DNA from: Bin87 sp965261925
GTDB lineage: Bacteria; Chloroflexota; Dehalococcoidia; Lucifugimonadales; UBA3495
Reading direction: 5' to 3'
Assembly: GCA_965261925.1 (NCBI GenBank)
Contig: OZ253486.1
Span: 1,736,001 to 1,800,000 of the forward strand
Length of the DNA: 64,000 nt
Shown here: positions 7,421-17,260 of the stretch, one piece after another
Position numbering within the stretch: the first letter of the stretch is position 1
How the letters are laid out: each line of letters begins with the position of its first letter
Notes under the pieces: model-generated
Databases searched by the model: none
Told to the model about the DNA's origin: nothing
Seen by the model: only the letters and a program-made list of their open reading frames with translations
Position numbers and translations under genes: made by a program

Positions 7421-10399
7421 ATGAATTCGGCAGAGAGTGGTTTACATCGGCTTTTCAAAGCACAAGCGGCCAACACGCCGGACGACCCGGCAATCGTCTT
7501 TCGGGGCGAGCGGACATCCTACGCTCAGTTGGACCAGGCTACCGATGCGTTGGGTGCCTATCTTCTGGATCGCGGTGTCTCAACGGATGACCCGGTGGGC
7601 ATTTTCATGGAGACCTGCCCGGAGTACATCGTCGCCAGCATTGGCACTTTGAAGGCGGGGGCCGCCTTCATGCCCATGGCCCTGGACTCGCCCGAACCTC
7701 AGCTCCGAGCCATTTTGTCAGAAGCGCAGCCTAAGGTGGTGATCACCCAGGCGCGGTACCTGTCCCGGTTGAAGCAGCTCACCGGAACGCATGTATTGCC
7801 TATTGACAGCGGTCAGTCCTGGAGGGACTGCTATGCCGCAACCTCTGGGGTAGAAGTTGCAAGCGACGACCCGGCCTTTCTGCCCTACACCTCCGGCACA
7901 ACCGGGGACCCGAAGGGGGTGATGCAGACCAGCGGCTCAGTCATTTCGTCCTACTTCGCCAGGTACAAGTTCAGTTCTTATGCCGTCGGGGACCGGGTCG
8001 CCTGCAACATCTTCTTCCCGTGGGAGTTCCTCCGGCCGCTGCTCAAAGGAGGAACGGTGTACGTGATTCCCGATGACATCGTATTCCTTCCCAGGGCCCT
8101 CACCCAGTTTATAGCGGAACACCAGATTTCGGAGGTCCTGTTCACTCCGTCCCTGCTGCAGGGGATCCTGAACTCGGCAGACCCTGAGCTCTTGCGCGAC
8201 CGGCTGTCGTCGCTGAGAGTGGTATGGCTGAACGGGGAGGTGGTGCCAACCAGCCTGTTGAAGCTGGCGTTGGACCTCTTCCCCATTTCTGCCCGTGTTT
8301 TCAATACCTACAGCATCAGTGAGACTCACGACACCTGCACCATTGAATTGACGAATTTGAGCACGGAAGGCATGGACGCCTGCCCAGTGGGCCTACCGAT
8401 GGACGGCGTGACTGTCCGCGTACTCCCGGAAGGACTGCCCCCCCTGGCTCCAAGCGGGGTCGGCGAGTTGTACATCGGCGGGCGCGGGCTTGCCCGGGGC
8501 TATCTGAAGAGGCCCGACCTGGACGCAGAGAAGTTCGTCACTCTGGATGGTGAGAGGTACTACGCGACCGGCGACCTGGCCGAGGTGGATGCGCGGGGGA
8601 TGACAACAATCGTTGGGCGAACCGATTCGATGGTCAAGATCAGGGGTTACAGCGTTTACCTGGGCGCCATCGAGGAAGCTTTGCGGAAGCACTGTGGCGT
8701 GGCCGATGCAGCTGTGTTGGCTGAAACGCAAGATGAAACCAACAAGCGGTTGGTGGCCTACGTGGTACGGGGCCCGCAGGCGACATGGAAGGCGGACACC
8801 GCGAGCAGAACCAGCAGAGACCTGCGTACTGTGTTGGAGCGGTATTTGCCTCCCTACATGGTGCCCAGCCATTTCGTAGAGATGGAAGCGCTCCCGTTGA
8901 ACCAGCAGACGGGAAAACTGGATCGCAAGGCCTTGCCCGCGCTACGCGAAGGGGGGGCTGGCACCAAGAAGCCGGCGCAGATACCGAAGCATGCCACCGC
9001 AACAGAACGACGCACAGCCTTGCGGGAAGTATGGAGCGAAGCCCTGGATGTTGACAGCCAGTCCCTGCAGGACGACTGGAACTTCTTTGACCTTGGCGGT
9101 AATTCGCTGACTGGCCTGGCCCTTACGCTGAGCATCGAAGAGACGTTTGAGATTGAACTCAGCGGTACTGAGGTCTACGAATACCCGACCATCAGTGAGC
9201 TGGCAGCATACTTGGAACATAGAGGGCCGAATATGGAATCTAACATTTCGCTCGCCGAAGACTCAATACTGGCGCCGGACGTCGCGCCGAAAGGCGGCGC
9301 TCGGGTTGGCCGATTGGGCGAAGCGTCGTCGGTGCTGATCACCGGGGCAACCGGCTTCCTGGGGGCCTTTCTGCTTGATGAACTGCTGCGCGCCACGGGC
9401 CGGGACACTCGTTTTTACTGCTTGGTCAGGGGACGAAATACCGAACCGAGGACGTCCGCCAACCGAATACTGGAGACCCAGAGGTTTTACGGGCTGGCTG
9501 GCCAGTCCATGCAACACAGGATCGTCTCTGTCCATGGGGACCTTACCCAGCCCCGGATGGGATTGGATGATGAGGAGTATCAGCGACTCTCGGACGAGAT
9601 AGACCTGATATTTCATTGCGCCGCCTCCGTCAATTACGCCTATCCCTATGCCGCAGCGAAGCTCCACACGGTGGGCGGGACGTTGGAGGTGCTGAAGTTC
9701 GCCTGCAACTCTACAACAAAGCCAATCCAGTACATTTCATCCAACGGCGTTTTTCCCGGAGGAGACGACACTCCCTACCTGGAAAACAGTCAGATTGACG
9801 ACTTCGTCGACAGGATGGAGGGAGGCTACAACCAAGCCAAATGGGTTGCGGAACGGCTGGTGTGGTCGGCGGTTTCCCGGGGACTGCCGGTGTGCGTTTT
9901 CCGTCCGGGCAACATAGGCCACCACAGCGGAACCGGCACGGTCAATCCGAATGACTTCCTTTCACTGATCATCAAGGCCTGCGCGCGACTCGGTTGCACT
10001 CCCATGGTGCCGGACTGGTTCTTCGAGATGACCCCCGTGGACTTTTTGGCGACCGCCATCACGAGGATTTCAGACGATCCGGCGCATCTGGGCAAGGTTT
10101 ACAACGTGGTCCAACAGGACCCGGTCCCCGCCGACCAGGTCTTCGCTTACATGGAGCGCCACGGATACGCAACCGAACGTGTCCCATTGGGGGAGTGGAA
10201 ATCACGGCTGGCAGCAATGGCCGAGCGCGGGGAAGACATGGAGATGAGAGTCCTGGTTCACTCTCTGGACTCAGTCGAATCGTACCTGTCTGATACCAGC
10301 TCTTACGACATCAGCCGGTTCGCGGAGGCGATTGCCGGATTTGGACTTACAATGCCGCCAGTTGATGTGGCCTACGTAACCAAGTTTCTGAGGACGTGA
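7421..10399 (+). CDS. Adenylation - carrier protein - thioester reductase enzyme (CAR / Lys2-like, NRPS-like)
   Basis: A 992-residue three-domain enzyme that activates a carboxylic or amino acid with ATP, loads it on a phosphopantetheine arm and releases it as an aldehyde or alcohol with NAD(P)H. The adenylation domain (residues about 10-500) shows LPYTSGTTGDPKGV, YATGDLAE and the A10 motif NQQTGKLDRKALP. The carrier domain has FFDLGGNSLTGLAL near 555-568, where the serine is the arm attachment site. The reductase domain starts at VLITGATGFLGAFLLDELL (about 638) and has the catalytic pair in YNQAKWVAE (about 805). There is no condensation domain. Length is somewhat below typical carboxylic acid reductases (about 1,170). 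GGAGGT six bases before the ATG fixes the start. The gene stands alone between IS66 debris and dispersed repeats, so it may be an acquired cargo gene. The partner phosphopantetheinyl transferase is not in the window. Confidence 0.9.
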   Translation: MNSAESGLHRLFKAQAANTPDDPAIVFRGERTSYAQLDQATDALGAYLLDRGVSTDDPVGIFMETCPEYIVASIGTLKAGAAFMPMALDSPEPQLRAILSEAQPKVVITQARYLSRLKQLTGTHVLPIDSGQSWRDCYAATSGVEVASDDPAFLPYTSGTTGDPKGVMQTSGSVISSYFARYKFSSYAVGDRVACNIFFPWEFLRPLLKGGTVYVIPDDIVFLPRALTQFIAEHQISEVLFTPSLLQGILNSADPELLRDRLSSLRVVWLNGEVVPTSLLKLALDLFPISARVFNTYSISETHDTCTIELTNLSTEGMDACPVGLPMDGVTVRVLPEGLPPLAPSGVGELYIGGRGLARGYLKRPDLDAEKFVTLDGERYYATGDLAEVDARGMTTIVGRTDSMVKIRGYSVYLGAIEEALRKHCGVADAAVLAETQDETNKRLVAYVVRGPQATWKADTASRTSRDLRTVLERYLPPYMVPSHFVEMEALPLNQQTGKLDRKALPALREGGAGTKKPAQIPKHATATERRTALREVWSEALDVDSQSLQDDWNFFDLGGNSLTGLALTLSIEETFEIELSGTEVYEYPTISELAAYLEHRGPNMESNISLAEDSILAPDVAPKGGARVGRLGEASSVLITGATGFLGAFLLDELLRATGRDTRFYCLVRGRNTEPRTSANRILETQRFYGLAGQSMQHRIVSVHGDLTQPRMGLDDEEYQRLSDEIDLIFHCAASVNYAYPYAAAKLHTVGGTLEVLKFACNSTTKPIQYISSNGVFPGGDDTPYLENSQIDDFVDRMEGGYNQAKWVAERLVWSAVSRGLPVCVFRPGNIGHHSGTGTVNPNDFLSLIIKACARLGCTPMVPDWFFEMTPVDFLATAITRISDDPAHLGKVYNVVQQDPVPADQVFAYMERHGYATERVPLGEWKSRLAAMAERGEDMEMRVLVHSLDSVESYLSDTSSYDISRFAEAIAGFGLTMPPVDVAYVTKFLRT

Positions 10400-10635
10400 C
10401 CATCGCACGGGGTCGCTGGGAAGGACAGCCTGGCCGCAAGATCCCTACCTACGTGGTCTGGGGACTGCAATCATGCATGGGATCGGAACCGGCTAGACAG
10501 AGTATTGTCCACCACCAAAGCGGCCGCTTCCCCCAACGGCATCCGCCGCCGGCGAACTCGGCCGATAACGGGACTACCCAGTTGGAAGGGGAGTATCGAG
10601 CCGTCGTGGCCAGCGGCGGAGTCTCGTCTGTCCCT

Positions 10636-10676
10636 GTTGCCTCACCAGCAAATGTTACCGAAACTCTAGCACTTGG
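10636..10676 (-). repeat. Inverted repeat e (right end of the 6.45-10.68 kb segment)
   Basis: Plus strand begins GTTGCCTCACCAGCAAATGT and ends GCACTTGG. It is the reverse complement partner of 6452-6492 and lies 237 bases after the reductase stop. The 10400-10654 stretch otherwise shows no gene. Confidence 0.6.
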
Positions 10677-11119
10677 CTCCAGGTCCCACGAGTGCCAGTT
10701 CCGGCAGTCCAGTGCGTGCCGTTGCAGCATCGCTGGTCGAAGCGTAAACGAGTGCTTTGGCCATGACCCCTGTCGTTGTCCAGCGATTCCGCCAGTTTAA
10801 ATGGAAAGCGATTTTGACAGTCCGAGTGTCCGGCGGTCAGTTTGGATAGACGTGCAGTGCCCTGATTGTGAGGCCGATTGGTGGGTTGAGTGAGGGCACG
10901 GGCGTACTCGCGTACGGTGTTGCGAGAGATGCCCAGCTGGCGTGCGATCTCGCGCAGGGGAAGGCCCTGCATCTTGGCGTGTCGCACCGCCTTCGACAGT
11001 GCCAGCTGGCGAGGCGTGAGTTCCCGGCAGGCTGGGAGTCGCGGTTCGCTATCGTCGCTGACGACGTGGGTATCATGGATGCTGAACAATAAGGTGGACA
11101 TTTACCCTGACCTTCGACA
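10655..11119 (-). pseudogene. Insertion-sequence relic with HTH segment
   Basis: The terminal 24 bases at 11096-11119 (plus strand GGACATTTACCCTGACCTTC GACA) match the right end of the ISNCY copy at 23141-23164 in 23 of 24 positions. On the minus strand a frame from 11101 contains the helix-turn-helix LPLREIARQLGISRNTVREY, similar to the C-terminal HTH of the ISNCY transposase at 19.8 kb (LSLRAISRELGISRVTVRKY). The catalytic part is missing and the rest of the frame looks non-coding. It is a deleted insertion-sequence copy. Confidence 0.55.
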
Positions 11120-11236
11120 CTGTTAGGGGACTGGAAACTGGGCCGAAAGCCTGACTTGGGAAGTTGGTTTGTGCCGCGGCTGGGGAAGCCAGGGCGGGAC
11201 TCAATGCAAAACCGGCGCGGGTCGGAGTGGATTGCA

Positions 11237-11273
11237 GGGCTAAAGTTTCGGCAACAGTTCTTGGTGAGGCAAC
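11237..11273 (+). repeat. Dispersed IS66-end-like repeat, copy f
   Basis: Reads GGGCTAAAGTTTCGGCAACA then GTTCTTGGTGAGGCAAC. It shares the extended form (GCTA-N-A-N-TTTCGG before the core) with copies at 6452 and 10636. It lies about 300 bases before the helicase start. The rest of 11120-11575 shows no gene. Confidence 0.5.
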
Positions 11274-11575
11274 ATGGGGGTACAATGCGGCCACCATTCC
11301 GTTGCCAAGGAGTGTCCGATGGTCAGAGTATTGGCGCCGCCCAAACCGCAGACGTCCGGGTCAGGGAGGCCCACCCCTCCGGCGCGGTCCGACGTCCGGC
11401 CAGGGTAACACCGGGGAGCCGGCGACCGTGGGTGTGACGGCGGCGGAGTAACACCGTTCATCTCTCGACGCGAGAGCCGGTCCCGGGACGGGCCGTGTCG
11501 TGTGGGTGAGGACCGTTTGAGGAATATGCCTAACGGGAGACGCCGTTCACCATGGACGGGCTCTGGAGTTGCCGG

Positions 11576-14500
11576 ATGATCGTACTGCATGGGGGTCTGA
11601 ACGACGGATGTATTCTACTGTGGGCGGAGCGATCTGAAGGCGAAGCGCGTCCCGAGGGGAACGGCCATCAGGAGGCCAATCAGCATCCCTGCTGCGCCGG
11701 TCCGGGCGAGTTGACCGACCTTCTGGCTGGCGCCGTGCCCGAGTTCAGGGCGGAATCGGGCGAGGCTGTTTCCGTCACCGCGTGGCTGCCCAGCCGGGGC
11801 GGCCGGCCGATCCCGTCCAGCACGCTGTTGGCGGACCCGTCCAAGTCCCGGGCCAAACCCAGGCTGGCTCCCTGGACGATAGCGGCTAACCGGCTGTCCC
11901 CGGCCGATGCCATCCCGATACTGCGGGCCTGCGATGGCCGTGGGGCGCTGACCGCCGGCGTGATCATTGGAGCTGACCTTGCCTACTGGGGCCGGGCGCT
12001 GCGCTTTGCGGCGGGATTGGTGGCCCGCCAGCAGTACCTGCCGGGGGTGGGGCAGGACCTGGCGACGCCCCGGGCCACCTGGATACCCCTGTTTGTGGGA
12101 GCCGACGCCGAGCGACTGGCGCGGTTGAGCCGTCGCATGCCGGCGTCGGCCCGTGCGCTGTCGGAACCCGACGCCACCGAGCCTCCCGACCTGCCGGCGG
12201 AGGCGATGCTCAGGACCTTCGTGGCGGCGGTCGCGGACCACCTGGTCAGACACGGGACCGCAGCTCCGGAGACAACTCCATCTCGAAGCCGCCCCAAGGT
12301 GCCGGCCTTTGACAGCGTACACGACGCCTGGCTGCACGGTCTGTCATCGGCCGACGGGGTGATCGGCGGCGCTCCGGAACAACTCCGGCGGCTGCGGACA
12401 CAGGTAATGGAATGGCAGCGGCCCATCGCGCTGACGGCTGGCGCGCCGTTTCGGCTCTGCTTCCGGCTCGAGGAACCGCCGGAGCCGGAGGACGGTGAGC
12501 GCGAAACCGCGGCAGCAACGGACGACGGGTGGTACCTGCGCTACCTGCTGCAGTCCCACGAAGACCGCAGCCTGCTGCTGCCGGCTGGCGAGGTCTGGAA
12601 AACCGGGGGCCAGCGGGCACACGACCTGGAACGGGAGGGTTTTAACCCGCGGGAGTTTCTGCTGGCGTGCCTGGGGCGGGCGGGCAGCATCTGCGGCGGC
12701 GTGGCCGATAGCCTGCACCGGAAGGAGCCGGCGGGACAGGAGCTGGACGCCGCCGCGGCGTACCGGTTCCTGACGCGGGAATCCGTCGCCCTGGAAGAGG
12801 CTGGCTACGGCATCATGCTGCCCGCGTGGTGGACCCGCCGGGGAACCAAGGTCAGGCCCGCCCTGCGGGCCAGTGTGAAAACACCCCGTATGCAGGGTGG
12901 CGGCGGCGTATCGTTGGGGACCATGCTGGACCTGAACCTGGAGGTGGCGCTAGGGGACCAGGTCATCACGGCCCGGGAGCTGGAGGCGCTGGCCCAGCTG
13001 AAAGCGCCGCTGGTGCGGCTGCGGGGCCAGTGGGTGGAACTCAACGCCGGCGAGATCCGGGCGGCGGTGGATTTCTGGAACCGGAAGGGTGAGAGCTCGC
13101 TCGGCGACGTGATCCGGCTGGCGGTGGGCGCCGACGAGACGCCGGGCGGTTTCGAGCTGGAAGGTGTGGCGGCCAGCGGGTGGGTGGAGGAGTTGCTGGA
13201 GCAGCTCACGGGACGGGCCGAGTTCCAGGAACTGGAAGCTCCGGATGGGTTCTGCGGAACGCTGCGTCCTTACCAGATGCGGGGTTATTCCTGGCTGGCG
13301 TTCCTGCGGCGCTGGGGGTTGGGGGCGTGTCTGGCCGACGACATGGGCCTGGGCAAGACCGTCCAGACCCTGGCCGCCCTGCAGCAGGACCGCCGGGAGG
13401 GCGCCAAAGGGCCGGCGCTGCTGGTCTGCCCGACCTCGGTGCTCAACAACTGGCGCAAGGAAGCGGACCGGTTCACGCCCGAGTTGCCGCTGCTGGTGCA
13501 TCACGGCCCCGGCCGCAAGCGGGGCGCCGAATTCGTCGAGGCGGCGAGCCAGCAGGCCATTGTCGTTGCCAGCTACGGAGTGTTGGTGAGGGATGTGCAG
13601 TTCATGTCCGCGGTGCCGTGGCGGGGCGTGGTGCTGGACGAGGCTCAGAACATCAAGAACCCGGCCACGCGGCAGGCGAGAGCCGCCCGGTCGCTGGAAG
13701 CCGACTACCGGGTGGCGCTGACCGGCACGCCGGTGGAGAACCACGTGGGCGATCTGTGGTCGGTGATGGAGTTCCTGAACCCGGGCCTGCTGGGCACGGA
13801 GAGCGAGTTCAGGCGCAACTACTTCGTGCCCATCCAGGCGGAGCGGGACGAGGCGGCAGCCCAGCGTCTGCAGCGGGCCACGGGTCCCTTCATCCTGCGG
13901 CGGCTGAAAACCGACCGGTCCATCATCGACGACCTGCCGGAGAAGCTGGAGAGCAGAGAATTCTGCCCCCTGACCCGGGAACAGGCCACCCTGTACGAAG
14001 CCGTGCTGCGGGAAGCCGAGCAGTCACTGGAGGAGGCCGAGGGCATCCGGCGACAGGGAGCGATCCTGGAAACGCTGACCAAGCTGAAGCAGGTGTGCAA
14101 CCATCCCCGGCAGCTGCTGGGCGACAACTCCGCCATCGCCGGCCGATCGGGCAAGCTGGCCCGGCTGGAGGAAATGCTGGAGGAGGTCATGGCCGTGGGC
14201 GACCGCGCCCTGGTGTTCAGCCAGTTCGCGGAGATGGGCGCCATCCTGCAGCGGCACGTCCAGGACACCTTCGGCCGGGAGGCGCTGTTCCTCCACGGCG
14301 GGGTGTCGCGGCGCCAGCGGGACCAAATGGTGGAGCGGTTCCAGGACGCCGGCAACGGCCCCTCGGTGTTCATCCTGTCGCTCAGGGCGGGTGGCACGGG
14401 CCTGAACCTGACGGCGGCCAACCACGTGTTTCACTACGACCGCTGGTGGAACCCCGCCGTGGAGAACCAGGCCACGGACCGGGCCTTCCGCATCGGCCAG

Positions 14501-14689
14501 ACCAGCAACGTTCAGGTGCACAAGTTCATGTGCGCCGGCACCCTGGAGGAGCGCATCGATCTGATGATCGAGGCCAAGCAGGCCACGGCCGAGCGGGTGG
14601 TCGGTGCTGGCGAGGGCTGGCTGACGCGGCTGTCCAATGAGGAGCTGCGGGAGGTACTGACCCTGGACCGGGAAGTCGTCGCCGCATGA
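11576..14689 (+). CDS. SNF2-family DEAD/DEAH helicase, copy 1
   Basis: A 1,037-residue ATP-dependent DNA translocase of the bacterial SNF2/Rad54-like type. The N-terminal half is the SNF2-associated region found in bacterial members such as B. subtilis YwqA. The motor starts with the Walker A motif DDMGLGKTVQTLA (about residue 588), motif II DEAQNIKNP (about 687) and motif III ALTGTPVEN. The C-terminal lobe shows FLHGGVSRRQRDQ and the arginine-finger motif DRAFRIGQTSNVQVHKF (about 970). The ATG at 11576 (MIVLHGG) is chosen because the second copy at 57.6-60.7 kb starts at the matching residue and then has the same length, 1,037. A SWIM-domain gene follows after 54 bases, so the two are co-transcribed. 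A role in recombination, repair or defence is inferred from this pairing. Confidence 0.9.
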   Translation: MIVLHGGLNDGCILLWAERSEGEARPEGNGHQEANQHPCCAGPGELTDLLAGAVPEFRAESGEAVSVTAWLPSRGGRPIPSSTLLADPSKSRAKPRLAPWTIAANRLSPADAIPILRACDGRGALTAGVIIGADLAYWGRALRFAAGLVARQQYLPGVGQDLATPRATWIPLFVGADAERLARLSRRMPASARALSEPDATEPPDLPAEAMLRTFVAAVADHLVRHGTAAPETTPSRSRPKVPAFDSVHDAWLHGLSSADGVIGGAPEQLRRLRTQVMEWQRPIALTAGAPFRLCFRLEEPPEPEDGERETAAATDDGWYLRYLLQSHEDRSLLLPAGEVWKTGGQRAHDLEREGFNPREFLLACLGRAGSICGGVADSLHRKEPAGQELDAAAAYRFLTRESVALEEAGYGIMLPAWWTRRGTKVRPALRASVKTPRMQGGGGVSLGTMLDLNLEVALGDQVITARELEALAQLKAPLVRLRGQWVELNAGEIRAAVDFWNRKGESSLGDVIRLAVGADETPGGFELEGVAASGWVEELLEQLTGRAEFQELEAPDGFCGTLRPYQMRGYSWLAFLRRWGLGACLADDMGLGKTVQTLAALQQDRREGAKGPALLVCPTSVLNNWRKEADRFTPELPLLVHHGPGRKRGAEFVEAASQQAIVVASYGVLVRDVQFMSAVPWRGVVLDEAQNIKNPATRQARAARSLEADYRVALTGTPVENHVGDLWSVMEFLNPGLLGTESEFRRNYFVPIQAERDEAAAQRLQRATGPFILRRLKTDRSIIDDLPEKLESREFCPLTREQATLYEAVLREAEQSLEEAEGIRRQGAILETLTKLKQVCNHPRQLLGDNSAIAGRSGKLARLEEMLEEVMAVGDRALVFSQFAEMGAILQRHVQDTFGREALFLHGGVSRRQRDQMVERFQDAGNGPSVFILSLRAGGTGLNLTAANHVFHYDRWWNPAVENQATDRAFRIGQTSNVQVHKFMCAGTLEERIDLMIEAKQATAERVVGAGEGWLTRLSNEELREVLTLDREVVAA

Positions 14690-14743
14690 GACCGGTCAAC
14701 CGGAACGCCAGCACCCAAACGATATGATACGGGACTGAACGCC

Positions 14744-15595
14744 ATGGTCTATCACGATTTCGAGTACACCCGCCCCCGGGAAGCCAGGGGCGGGATTCGA
14801 GCGCAATCCAGGCGGGGGGACTTCGGCGCCAACTGGTGGTCCAGGCGCTGGATCCAGGCGCTGGAGAAAGTCAGCCTGGGGTCCAGGCTGGCCCGGGGCC
14901 GATCCTACGCCCGTCGGGGCCAGGTGCTGTCCATCGACGTGGGGCCGGGCGCGGTGTCCGCCAGCGTGCAGGGTTCCCGGAAGCGGCCATACCGGGTGAG
15001 CATCGAGGTCGCCACCCTGCAGGGTCCCGATTGGGAAAAGCTGCGAGCGGTCCTGGCCGAGCGGCCCGCATTCGCCGCCAGCCTGCTGGCCGGACGCGTG
15101 CCGGAGAACATCGAGGACGCGTTCGCCAACGCCGGACTGTCCCTGTTTCCGTCGCGGCACGGCGATCTGGAGACCGACTGCTCGTGCCCCGACTTCTCCA
15201 ACCCGTGCAAGCACATCGCCGCCGTGTATCTGCTGTTGGGCGAGGAATTCGACCGCGATCCGTTCCTCATCTTCAGGATGCGGGGCATCGAACGCGACGA
15301 CCTGCTGGGATCGGACCTGCGGATGTCCGCCGCGGCCAGCGCCTGGACGGACCCGCCGCTGGCGCCGGAACCGCTGCCGGTCACCCCTGACGAATTCTGG
15401 GGACGGGAAGCGGATTGGAACGATTACGACGACCTCATCGGGCCGGCCCGCGTGCCCGAGGAATCGGCCGCGCTGGCCAGGCAGCTGGGGCAGTTCCCAT
15501 TCTGGCAGGGCACGGAAGAATTCATGCCCACCATGGAAGCCATCTACACCCGAGCCTCCCAGGCCGGTCTGGAACTGTACCTCGGCGGGGATTGA
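14744..15595 (+). CDS. SWIM zinc-finger protein, helicase partner, copy 1
   Basis: A 283-residue protein with the SWIM zinc-binding motif CSCPDFSNPCKHIAAVYLLL at about residues 146-165 (pattern CxCx6CxH). It belongs to the group encoded next to bacterial SNF2 helicases (as YwqB next to YwqA). The N-terminus, YHDFEYTRPREARGG followed by WWSRRWIQALE, is typical of this group. It most likely binds DNA or protein for the helicase, but the exact role is not known. The second copy (56.6-57.5 kb) is strongly similar until the C-terminus, where the two differ and copy 2 is 18 residues longer. Confidence 0.85.
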   Translation: MVYHDFEYTRPREARGGIRAQSRRGDFGANWWSRRWIQALEKVSLGSRLARGRSYARRGQVLSIDVGPGAVSASVQGSRKRPYRVSIEVATLQGPDWEKLRAVLAERPAFAASLLAGRVPENIEDAFANAGLSLFPSRHGDLETDCSCPDFSNPCKHIAAVYLLLGEEFDRDPFLIFRMRGIERDDLLGSDLRMSAAASAWTDPPLAPEPLPVTPDEFWGREADWNDYDDLIGPARVPEESAALARQLGQFPFWQGTEEFMPTMEAIYTRASQAGLELYLGGD

Positions 15596-15781
15596 GCGGC
15601 CAAGCCGACGTCGGAAGGCGCAAGCGCTGCGGAGCAAGGCGACGGTTGCATTCGCAACCGGGTTTTCGGTGGAGCGGAGCGGCCGGCGGCAACAGGCGCA
15701 GGGAGAAAAATACGGGAACGCGTGAAACGCGGGCTAACAGCGCCATTCGACCGTGACGCGAACCGTATTGGAGGAGACAGC

Positions 15782-17260
15782 GTGTACGATAACCAGGCTG
15801 ACTGCGGCTGCGAACGATGCGCCATCGCCCGTGAACAGGCGGATTTTCAGAGGTTGCTGCTGGCCGCGCGCCACGAAGCGATCACGGCGCGGTTGGCAGC
15901 AGTGCTGACGGAGCTGGAAAGCGGCGGTTACGGCGGCGCGCCGGAAGCGGACCTGGGCCTGATGGCGCTCACCGGCCTGATGCTGGAGAAGCTGAACGAG
16001 TTTGAGGCGATCATGGCCGAAACATCCGGATCGCAGGACGACCCGGTGGGCGAGGCGGCAGCCGCGCGGCACACCGCGTTGATGGACCGGGTGCGCGACG
16101 CTGCGGAGCGGGTGCGACGGCAACGGGAACCGGCCAGTGAAAACGGAGACGCCAGCCTCTGGTATGCCGCCTGTTTTGACTGCACCACCGTCCTCGAGGC
16201 GGTGAGACGATTCCATCAGCTGCGGGCGGAGCTACCTCAGGGGGACCCCATGCGGGACCCCTGGCTGACCATCATGCTTGATCTGGCGCAGGAGGCGTCC
16301 GGCAATCGAGCCCGTCTGCAGGACACCGCCATTCCCGACCTCGATGACGGTCTGGCCGTTGCCAGGGCGGCGCTGCTGGCGGAAGCGCACGCCGCCCTTG
16401 ATGAGCTGGAGGAGACCGTGGCGACGAACCGGCGCGAGTTCAACCAGGGGCTTCCGATGGTGATCCGGCCAGCGCTGGCGGCGCTGCCGGCGGTGGCCGA
16501 ACGCGCCGCCGCGGCGGAAATCGGTCCTGCTGATGTCCATATTGCACGTTTCGATGAACCCGATCCCACTTCGCCGCACGCCCGGGGCGGGCTGGCCGTG
16601 GTGTACTACTACCGGGGCGCCAAAGTGGTGCAGTCGATGCTGGAAACCTATCCGACGGGGTTCCCCGCCGGCTCGGCCCGGCGGCACGTCGAACGCCTGA
16701 TTGACCAACTGCTGGCCCTGGGACCGGACGATGAGGAATTGTCGGATATCCTGCTGCCTCACGCCGCCGCCCTGTTGGATCTCGTCAACGCGGGCCTCCA
16801 CGACGTGTCCAGAGCCGGCTTCGACACCTTCATCGCCAGGTTGCAGGAGCAGGATCTCCGCCACGGCGCGATGCTGGACGTCGTGACGGCGGTGGCCGGA
16901 ACGGACCATGATGTCTGGGAATACCGGTTGGACGACTCGGACTTCGACACCGAGTTTGCCAATCGCCGGCAGGCACGGGCCATTATCACTGCTGCACGCC
17001 GGCAAGGACTGGACTCGGTGAAGCTGGCGAAACTGGCCATGACCATGGGACACGATGCGGAGGATCTGGGCGTCACGCTGCCGGCCATCAACCGCGAGGC
17101 TCTGCAGACCTTGTTGCGGGTCGCTCTGGAGGCTGGCTTCCGTCACGACGCCATCGACCGCATTCACCAATTCATGGATCCGCATGGTTACGAGGACGCG
17201 CTGTACGCGAGGGTGAGGGCGGGTAAGGGCGTTGACGATGATTGGGACGAGGACCTTTGA
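15782..17260 (+). CDS. Unknown protein with N-terminal CxCxxC motif, third gene of SNF2/SWIM set
   Basis: A 492-residue protein of no recognised family. The start chosen is the GTG at 15782 because GGAGGAG lies six bases before it. The longer frame from 15722 has no such site. The N-terminus carries CGCERCAIAREQ, a possible small metal site, then a largely alpha-helical sequence with long acidic and alanine-rich helices, and a very acidic end (VDDDWDEDL). It contains no membrane segment and no enzyme motif that I can name. It follows the SWIM gene on the same strand after 186 bases and so may be a third member of the module, but it has no counterpart next to the second helicase copy. Confidence 0.6.
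   Translation: MYDNQADCGCERCAIAREQADFQRLLLAARHEAITARLAAVLTELESGGYGGAPEADLGLMALTGLMLEKLNEFEAIMAETSGSQDDPVGEAAAARHTALMDRVRDAAERVRRQREPASENGDASLWYAACFDCTTVLEAVRRFHQLRAELPQGDPMRDPWLTIMLDLAQEASGNRARLQDTAIPDLDDGLAVARAALLAEAHAALDELEETVATNRREFNQGLPMVIRPALAALPAVAERAAAAEIGPADVHIARFDEPDPTSPHARGGLAVVYYYRGAKVVQSMLETYPTGFPAGSARRHVERLIDQLLALGPDDEELSDILLPHAAALLDLVNAGLHDVSRAGFDTFIARLQEQDLRHGAMLDVVTAVAGTDHDVWEYRLDDSDFDTEFANRRQARAIITAARRQGLDSVKLAKLAMTMGHDAEDLGVTLPAINREALQTLLRVALEAGFRHDAIDRIHQFMDPHGYEDALYARVRAGKGVDDDWDEDL

Noticed and set aside
13180..14640. A 486-codon open frame inside the helicase gene in another frame, and other long shadow frames (e.g. 1671-2384, 2192-3196, 4233-4937, 57732-58358, 58509-59342)
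   Set aside because: They overlap well-supported genes, have Arg/Gly/Pro-rich or low-complexity translations and no family features, as is common in high-GC DNA.
5516..15736. An exact 16-base match (CGTGAAACGCGGGCTA, complement at 5516-5531, plus strand at 15721-15736)
   Set aside because: One such 16-base match is about what chance gives in 64 kb on both strands, and the surrounding bases do not align.
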